From NCBI GenBank assembly GCA_030549775.1, contig CM060173.1:63616367-63680366 (forward strand): a stretch of DNA of 64,000 bases, written 5' to 3'. The notes beneath the pieces are model-generated. The model had not been told where the DNA came from and made no database searches. It saw only the letters and a program-made list of their open reading frames with translations. How positions within the stretch are numbered: the stretch's first letter is position 1; each line of letters opens with the position of its first letter. Position numbers and translations under genes: made by a program. The DNA comes from Tamarix chinensis (lineage: Eukaryota; Streptophyta; Magnoliopsida; Caryophyllales; Tamaricaceae). Positions 56,402 through 64,000 of this stretch are shown one piece after another.

Positions 56402-57811
56402 TCTATAAGGTATAATTACTTTACAAAAATTGCAAGCTCTTAGTAAAAGAATAGAGCATCTAAACTTGTAAATCTTCCTACTAAACACCTTGATCACCTT
56501 TAAGGATAAAGAACATGTGTAGCATTTAGAAAAAAAACCATTTACAATAAGGTAGGAGAAAAGTAGAAATTAAAAGAAAACAAGTCAAATCCCCTTTAAT
56601 TGTGTGCATGAGCTTATAGAAGGGTTGAAATATTGAAATTTCCATCTCTTTCATTATAATTTAATTCATTATTGATTAATATAAAAGCTAATGAATTAAT
56701 ACAAAGGACTAAAAGTAATAAAATAAAGGAAACGAGGAAGGGAAAAAAAGGAAAGTGGCTTATAAATAAGAAGTAAACACAAGGAAGAGAGTAATAAGGC
56801 ACTCTAACACTAAGAAATTGTCTAATGAATTATAAAATCTAATTTAATTAGGGATATGAGGTTCATAGATCAAAAAGAGACTGAAAAATGTTGCTTGCTT
56901 ATTACTTGAAGGAAAAATGAGAGATGATGGAGGGTATGGCGTGATGATGGTGAGGTGAGGGTTGAGTGTAAAATACTAAGGTAGCAAAAATTAGAATGGC
57001 ATTAGTAGTTGGCTACTTTCTTGGGTCAGCTCGACATTTAAGGGAGGAGGGAGAAAAAAACAAGTTGACTTGACGTTGGCATATAGGAGTTTTAATGAAA
57101 AATAACTTTTTAGTAAAATTTTGCTAATTAATTGGGTTAATATTCCAAAAACTACGAAATATTCCTATAACCCTATGAAAATATGCTTGGTTCATAAATA
57201 TTAAAATAAAAAGTTTTAATATCATTAGATCAAGTTTTAAAATTAAAACATACGCGAAGTTATCATTCTAGTGGAACCAATTAACTCATTTTGGCATACG
57301 AGTTTACTAGTCGCATTTAACCCAAAAACTAAGGACGGGTTAACTAGTTGACTAGATAATTACCAGTCAACTGAACTCCCTGTTTGGATAACATTTTCTT
57401 ACATATATTTTAAATTCATTTAACTTTAAATATTTTTCAATAAAATTAGATCTTAGACCTAGTATAATATATCTTCAATTAGAGAATTAGAAGGTAGAAG
57501 AGACCCTATGAAACCTTTTAGAAAAAATAAGACTAAGGACACAATAGGAGGCAACTAAAAATAAAGATCTTGACAGGTACTTTTGTTCTTTGATAGCATA
57601 TGTTTGGTATGAGAGGAATACTTTTTTTTTCTTTTTACTTTTTCATACTAGTCATAGTGTTCTTAGGGAATATGCCATGAGTATTATCAATCATTACATG
57701 TATCCTACTAGGAAGCATAGATACTCTCATTGGTCATATGGGTTTAGATATTATGGTGAAGATCTAAGTTAAGCTCTTTTACACTTTTGAAGTAACAAAC
57801 TCTCTTTCACT
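56402..57811. other. Unassigned stretch, LTR-like and possibly LINE-like
   Basis: 56560-57400 resembles LTR leader DNA (GA-rich, ACTAGTTGACTAG words near 57338). 57585-57775 encodes IAYVWYERN and similar, which recalls the LINE C-terminal IWxERN motif, but the match is short. Confidence 0.3.
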
Positions 57812-58164
57812 CACTACGATAAAAAGAGTATATTACGAGAAACAATGTTGTCACAAAAATTATGATTTGTCACCATAGTAAGACCGTAATGACGATGGGT
57901 CATCATATAAAGGTTATCACAAGTACTCCATTTTAAAATATCCAACTTTTCAACAACTTACAATCATCGTTGAAAATTAATCCTATTGTGATGACAAAGC
58001 CATCCCAATGACCCTACTGTGATGGTTATTTTTCTTATTTTTTCTTCCATCATAAATATTTTAATTATAGCTTTAAACATAAATATCAATAGAGATGAAT
58101 CTTGACCCAATTTTATGGCCATGTCATCATTAAAAACTAAATTTAAATTTTGTATTAATATTTT

Positions 58165-59111
58165 TGATGCAGAAATATTCTAAGATTTTGAAGATTGACT
58201 TATTAATTGCAATAGAAGGAAGAAAGGGTCAAATTTAAAGATAATTATTTACCTTATAATATGGATATCATTGGGAAGCTTATTAAAATAGGAGTCCAAC
58301 TCATCTTTCATATCTCAAATCTAAACTTTCCACACAAAGTTATGATTATTTTACCATATGTGTGTCAAGTTGATTTTTTATGTGCTAATGGATAAGGTGT
58401 CATAATTAGCATTATGGATGCTATTATCTTTTCGTATTCTATTAATTAGCTTTTTATATACTTATTTGGTAATTATGTTAGGATTTAAGAAATTAGATAG
58501 GTTTTATACTTTATCTTATGTTGTATTTTATCTTATTAACATTTTGTTTGGATTTAATTATCATTATCATAGAATTAAGTTGGTTACTATTTACATAAAT
58601 AGTATAGTGAATAATGATTTTATTAATAGTATTTATCTTATTTAGATTTAATTTGTCTTATTATTAAAAAGGTTATATGAGGAGGTAAATATTATCCTAT
58701 AAATATCCCATGTAAACTTACTATTTGAAGATAATAGTTTAATTGAATTATTAAATTGAGATTTCTCTAGTTGAAACCTGTGTGAGTTTCTTTGTTCTAT
58801 GTTTATGTTATCTATGTGAGTCATAAATAGGAGATCTTTCTAAATTATCTTATTTATTTGAGTGATAATTTAGAAACCCTTTATACCTTTCTTGTGTGGG
58901 CTTGTATAGAGTTATCTAGTGGAGTTTACTATGTGTTTCTTAATTAGATATTCTTTGAGTGTTATCTATTTGAGGCTTTCAAAGATAGTTTAAAAAATTA
59001 ATTTGTGTGATTCTCAATCCATATCCTTTTTTCATGATTCACCCTTCTTTTATCATTATAATATTACATAAAATTAGGTATTTTTGAAACCATTCATTCC
59101 ATTACGCATCA
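58165..59111 (+). repeat. LTR-A, first copy, of the compound element
   Basis: 947 bp with short perfect terminal inverted ends TGATGC...GCATCA. A primer-binding-like TGGTATCAAAGC follows at 59115-59126. It pairs with 60172-61146. The flanks ATTTT (58160-58164) and ATTTA (61147-61151) match at four of five bases as a target duplication. Confidence 0.88.
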
Positions 59112-59261
59112 AATTGGTATCAAAGCTTAGTTAAGAAGATCTTCTAAGAAATTCAATGATCCAAGAGGTCAATTGTTTCAAGATTCATGCTTTAATTTAA
59201 GGTTTAATAAGATTGATTCAAGAGAAAATTTGAGGATAAATTCTCTTTTACATGTGAAGAA
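59112..59261 (+). mobile_element. Internal segment 1 of the compound element
   Basis: 150 bp. TGGTATCAAAGC (Met-tRNA-type primer site) leads to KFNDPRGQLFQDSCFNLRFN, IDSRENLRINSLL and a purine-rich GTGAAGAA just before the next LTR. It contains only a primer site, a piece of the pol C-terminus and a purine tract. Confidence 0.72.
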
Positions 59262-60020
59262 TGGTACAAGCGTATCTCCATCTCATTCTTCTATTGTTGA
59301 ATATCAAGAGTTAGCATATTTTAATATGGTGCCAATTGTTCTTTAAAATCTTGAAAACATTTATAATAACTCAAATGATGATTTGTTAAGTAATTCTTGC
59401 AGGCATTATATATTATTTCCAAAAAGAAGAATATACTAAATATATCTAGTGTACAAGACCATGACAAGAAAAGGATTGTAAAGTTTACTAAAAGACAAAG
59501 CTACAATACATGAAGCTTGATTACTTGATTATTCATTGAAATGCATGACTAAAGTTTTGTTTAGCTTTGATATTTTATGTAAACTTCGTAATGTCTTATA
59601 ACTTGTAATTGTAGATCAATATATGTATAATATGGCATGTAGTGCATTAATTTAGCTTTATTTATCTAGCTAGACTGGTTGGGTTGGGCTTGATTAATAA
59701 AGGGGGAACTAAGGCATCATGTATCTATATATATACATATGTGTCGAACTTGTGTAGAACAACAAATGAGGTAAAATAATAATTGCAAAATTTTTAAATT
59801 CTTTCTCCTCTTCAAGTGAGAATTATTTTGAGAGTTTGGATTTATTCTTTAGAGATAACTTGGTGATTTCTCTTTAGAATTGAGTGTCTTTATTGGATAC
59901 TAAGTCCACTATTGCTATATTGTTAAGTTTAACCACAAGTTTGAATATCTTTATTATTTCAGGAACAAGATAAAAGATCTTACATTGTGAAAGATTAATT
60001 CTCCATTATCTTCCACATCA
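59262..60020 (+). repeat. LTR-B, middle LTR of the compound element
   Basis: 759 bp, different in sequence from LTR-A, ending CTTCCACATCA. It aligns with the gypsy 3' LTR at 39277-40041 (minus). A primer site TGGTATCAAAGC follows at 60025. Confidence 0.78.
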
Positions 60021-60171
60021 ATTTTGGTATCAAAGCCATGTGTTGTGTATATTATATGAAATTCAATAATCCAAGAGGTCAATTGATTCAAAATTCAAGC
60101 TTTAATTCAAGGTTTAAAAAGATTGATTTAAGAGCAAATTTGAGGACAAAATCTTTTCAACAAGGGAAGAA
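60021..60171 (+). mobile_element. Internal segment 2 of the compound element
   Basis: 151 bp, parallel to segment 1: primer site, KFNNPRGQLIQNSSFNSRFK, KIDLRANLRTKSFQQGKNDA, purine run AAGGGAAGAA, then LTR-A. DLRAN...FQQG is the normal C-terminal end of gypsy pol. Confidence 0.75.
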
Positions 60172-61146
60172 TGATGCAGAAACATTCCATGATTTTGAAG
60201 ATTGTCTTATGAATCACGATAGAAGGAAGCAAGGGTTAAATTTGAGGATAATTATTTACCCTAAAATATCGATATCATTAGAAATCTTATTAAATCAGGA
60301 GTTCAACCTATCTTTTGGATCTCAAATCTAAATTTTCTATACCATGTTATGAATTTTTTTTCCATAAGTGCATCAACTTGAACTTTTACAAGCTAATAGA
60401 TAAAGTGTTATAATTAGCATTATGGATGCCATTATTTTTTCATATTTATTAATTAGGATTTTATTTAGTTATTTGATAATTATGTTAAGATATTAGTTAC
60501 TTAATTTATTTCCTTACTCATTAAGAAATTAGATAGGTTTAATCTTTTATCTTATGATGTATTTCATCTTATTAAGATTTTTTTAGGATTTAATTATTAT
60601 TATTATAGGATTATGTCATTACTATTCACATGAATAGTGAAATAAATAGTAATTTTATTAAAATCATTTATATTATTTAGATTTAGTTTATTTTATTATT
60701 AAGGAGTTTAGATGAGGAGGTGAATATTATCCTATAAATATCCTATGTAAACTTATTATTTGAGGAGGATAGTTGAATTGAGCTATTATATTGAGTTTTC
60801 TCTCATTGAAACCTTGTGTGAGTTTCTTTGAACTATGTTTATGTTATCAATGTGAGTCGTAAACTAGAGATGTGTCTAAATTTTCTTATTTGTGTGAGTG
60901 ATAATTTGAAACCCTTTATATCTTTCTGGTGTGAGTTTGTATAGAGTTATTTAGTAAAGGTTACTGTGTATTTCTTCATTAGAGATTCTTTGAGAGTTAT
61001 CCATGTGAAGCTTTCAAAGCTAGTTTGAAAAAGTATTTTGTGTGATCCTTCATCCATATCCTTAGTTTAAAATTCATTATTCACTTATCATTATACAATT
61101 ATATAAAATAAGGTATTTTTGAAACCATTCATTCCGTTACGCATAA
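60172..61146 (+). repeat. LTR-A, second copy
   Basis: 975 bp. It starts TGATGCAGAAACATTC and ends CGTTACGCATAA, GCATAA being a one-base change from GCATCA. Collinear with 58165-59111 throughout. Confidence 0.88.
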
Positions 61147-61561
61147 ATTTATGTACACCAATTGTGATGATAGGTTAAGTTATTGTCACCATGTTGTCAT
61201 CACTAAAGGATAAATTCAAATCTTGTTTTGAAATTTTTTTTCACTGATTGTGGCAGAATTTTAGACTATTGTGTTGACATGGTTATCACTAAGAATCAAA
61301 TTAATTTTTTTAATATGAATTTATCTACTGCGATGACACATCGTCATTGAAAGATAAATTTGATTTTAAATTTACAATTACCTATTGTGATGACATTTTA
61401 CCCTATTGTTTTTCACTAGAAGCCAAATTCAATTGTTTTTAATTTTCATTTACCAATAGTGACAACACACTGCCACTAAAAGCCAAATTCAATTTATTTT
61501 GTATATGCTTATTGTGACAAATATTAAGCTTATTGTGATGTCATTGTCGTTATTAAATTCC

Positions 61562-61580
61562 ATATATATATATATATATG
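61562..61580. repeat. AT dinucleotide microsatellite
   Basis: ATATATATATATATATAT in CACTA subterminal DNA. Confidence 0.9.
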
Positions 61581-61938
61581 TATTTGTTTTTATATTTTTT
61601 ATTATATTAATTACTAATTATTATGAGTGAAAATTTTATTATTGATATTAATATAAAATAATAGTAAGAAAATAAAATAAGTAAAATTTAAAATGTTAAA
61701 TAAAAAACATGCAAAATACAATTATTAATTACAATCCAAAATTCATTATTCAACATAACAAAATAGTCTACGATAAACATAACATAAATTATTTACAATA
61801 GGCTACTCCTACTCTTACTCCTTTCTCCTCCTTTCCTCACCAATTCATAAAATGTCGTCTTAAGTCCCATATCATAACATTATGCAGCTTAATGTTTTGG
61901 TTTTTGTACTTTAACATTTTATCATGCAACCAAATTAC

Positions 61939-62160
61939 TTAAGATAGCTTATCATTTCTCTCATCAATTGCATAAGAGTTGGTAGCGATAGAATGTGGTA
62001 GTGGTGGTGGTGTTGAAGATAATGTACATGAAGAGTCCTTGAGAAATTTACTAATTGATCTCTCATCACTGTGGTGTTTACCAAAGACTACCTGAGCAAT
62101 CTCCACCTCATTAATATGTATCAACACAATAAATCTACATCTAATATTAAGTGAATGCAC
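61939..62160 (-). pseudogene. CACTA Ptta/En/Spm-type transposase C-terminal fragment
   Basis: The minus strand encodes EVEIAQVVFGKHHSDERSIS and, at the end, ATNSYAIDERNDKLS. This resembles the VVGKxxxGRVRGxGxxPS region of plant En/Spm transposases. It is short and probably one exon. Confidence 0.5.
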
Positions 62161-62779
62161 CTAGGTCTCCTCTATATCCTCTTATCCCACCTCTCCACCA
62201 TTTAATTCTATAGGAAAAATAAAATAAAATAAAGTAGCTTATAAATAGAATCTAATTATATTAATTCCTTCAAAGAATTATATACCTACATATTTTTTTG
62301 TACATCATTGCTCACCTATTTCCTATTATTGATATGCATTTATCTAAAAGTCTTGACCTTATTGAAAATTTTATTAGTTTTATGGTTAGTGTATGGTTAT
62401 TAAAATTAATAATAATTTATCTATAATGATAATATATATATATATATCATTACTTTTTCTTATCTATTATATAACAATAACAGTTATTACTTAACTCATA
62501 TTGAGATGGGATACCAAACGGATGTTGGAGGGGGTCACTATCTCAATCTCCACCATGATACCTCATTGTAACATTACCAACCTAAATATTTTTACCAAAA
62601 AGTGGATAAATAATGATATAGATAACTCAATAAATTATAATATTATATATTATAATAGCTAGAGTGAATAAACTAACTCAATAACAATCACACATAGATA
62701 AATTGTTATATATTGAAAATAATATCTTACGTGGATAAATTACATGATGAACTGATCAATACTACAAGTAATATCATGA

Positions 62780-63250
62780 TCACTCTATACACCCTCTTCA
62801 TTATTTGAGTTTGAAGAATCCTGATTCACATTGAAAAAATTATCTATCATGGCTGATAAGAACCTCATCTATTTGAATCTCATCACACCAGTACCTCAAA
62901 AAACTAAGTTATCAAGGTCATCTAGTAAAACATCTAAAAATACACTTGACTCAATCCCATCAACTGCATCAATCTAATCATGATCATCATCATTATTCAT
63001 ATCCCAAATATGATGATGCTTAACTTTCTGGAGAACTTGTTAATGAGGGTCATTCAGTAGACCGTTAACATACCAAACATACTTTGATTGAGATCCTAAT
63101 ATATAATAATCATCATACCAATCATACCTTGTATAAACACTTGTAATTTTTTTATTTCATGTTTTTCTTATCTTCATCATATTAGTGGAAAACCATTTGC
63201 ATTTGCACAATATGATATAACAATCATGCAAATAAGATAACCTGATGATT
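62780..63250 (-). pseudogene. CACTA transposase DUF4216-like region
   Basis: The minus strand reads LHDCYIILCKCKWFSTN, then RYDWYDDYYI, LGSQSKYVWYVNGLLNDPH, stop, QVLQKVKHHHIWD. This matches the DUF4216 block (VVLFKCxWxD ... QxxxVxYVND ... WxVVxKVxPR). An acidic tail follows (62780-63000), as usual in these proteins. A stop replaces the expected W after DPH. Confidence 0.72.
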
Positions 63251-64000
63251 TGGTGTATTTGTCCATAATAACATTTACCAAACACGCCATTATTTTGTGT
63301 TATTTTTTTCTCCCTATCATGAATTAAAATATAATTACATTTATGATAAACACTATATAAATTGTAACCACACTTGATGGACCACTAGGTAGAGATGATA
63401 AATCATTAGTATATTCAAGTGATCTCAACTAATGTAATATGTACACCTGTAGCATATTTCACAAAAGTAGATATAAATTTGATTGCTCATTTAATTTAGG
63501 AATAATGATTGAAATTAATATTGATTTTACATACCATATAATAAATCCAAAAATGAAACTCTTTCCTTTAAATATCACACAAAATTCCACCATGTCCATG
63601 TATCTCATTCACGTTCCCACTCTAAAATTATAAAGAAAATAAATACAACCCTACACACATATAAATGTTATAAATATTATTACTATTATTAGTGATTATT
63701 GATGTGTACTCACACAAAAAAAATTCTCTATATCTAGATAATTGTTGAGAATATGCCAAATATTTGATGCGACTCATTATTTAAGATAATAACAAACAAT
63801 AGGTTAGCAATTCCATAAACTAGATGGCGAAACAATAACAACTGCCATTTTTTCAAAGAAAAATCCACATTTTTGTTTGGCCTATTGAATCATGTCTCAA
63901 CCTCTTGAAAAAACATAGAAAAAAAGGTCATAACTTTATATGTAAGAAAACCTTAATTTAACCTTGTAAAGAATTTGATTTGTGATTTACTCCTTCAATT
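63251..64000. other. Interior of CACTA transposon 2, no clear frame
   Basis: AT-rich and presumably intron or degraded transposase. The right end of the element is outside the window. Confidence 0.35.

Larger units (their letters stand above)
57812..64000 (-). mobile_element. CACTA (En/Spm) transposon 2, running off the right edge
   Basis: The left end CACTACGATAAAAAGAGTAT fits CACTACAAGAAA-type ends and is followed by many subterminal GTGATGAC/GTCACCA words in both orientations (57860-58140, 61150-61560). The transposase remnants read on minus. A nested LTR element occupies 58165-61146. Confidence 0.75.

Noticed and set aside
60038..60331. 97-codon frame as a novel protein
   Set aside because: It is a primer site plus pol tail running into LTR-A, not a gene.

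Overview
This window looks like intergenic DNA from a flowering plant. It is AT-rich, has no bacterial gene structure, and carries plant transposon families stacked inside one another: Ty3/gypsy and Ty1/copia retrotransposons, L1-type LINEs, CACTA, FAR1/MULE, PIF/Harbinger and hAT elements, and Stowaway-type MITEs. I cannot name the species. The only protein gene I judge intact is a single-exon METTL21-type protein methyltransferase at 18755-19423 (+). Almost everything else is transposon debris, nearly all of it broken by stop codons that look like C-to-T (or G-to-A) changes.

Layout. 1-6225: a FAR1/MULE transposase pseudogene (- strand) cut in two by a 4.7-kb solo LTR (1093-5839). 6817-18598: a PIF/Harbinger element with a broken DDE transposase (9340-10520) and a broken Myb/SANT ORF. 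The Myb/SANT ORF is cut by another giant solo LTR (11077-17220, perfect AAAAG target duplication), which itself holds a 5'-truncated LINE (11479-12929). 18600-19490: the methyltransferase gene. 20112-22534: five MITE-like elements, four with clear target duplications. 22543-24938: gypsy pol (-). 24939-31420: copia pol (+) cut by a third solo LTR (26760-30740). 31490-34150: gypsy pol (+) carrying a small Mutator-like MITE. 34151-37560: mostly unclassified DNA with a second such MITE.

37561 to about 50196: a CACTA element that contains a gypsy element (3' LTR 39277-40041, pol up to about 48060), which in turn contains a fourth giant solo LTR (40263-44792, perfect TTTCT duplication). 50197-53312: the 3' end of a chromodomain-type gypsy element (-) with a short LINE insertion. 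53340-56401: a rearranged stretch with a long perfect hairpin, followed by a broken copia element with its 3' LTR. 57812 to past the end: a second CACTA element (transposase on -) holding an unusual LTR-internal-LTR-internal-LTR retrotransposon (58165-61146).

How the parts relate. The four giant solo LTRs share ends of the form TGTAACACC...GGATGTTACA and a conserved box about 500 bp from the U5-side end. Three of them also carry a TATA box on the - strand; the fourth is in the opposite orientation. They therefore look like one chromovirus-type LTR superfamily now reduced to solo LTRs. The 3' LTR of the gypsy element at 39277-40041 is the same family as the middle LTR of the compound element at 59262-60020, so an autonomous relative of the non-autonomous element lies in the same window. 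The methyltransferase gene sits directly between the PIF end and the MITE cluster.
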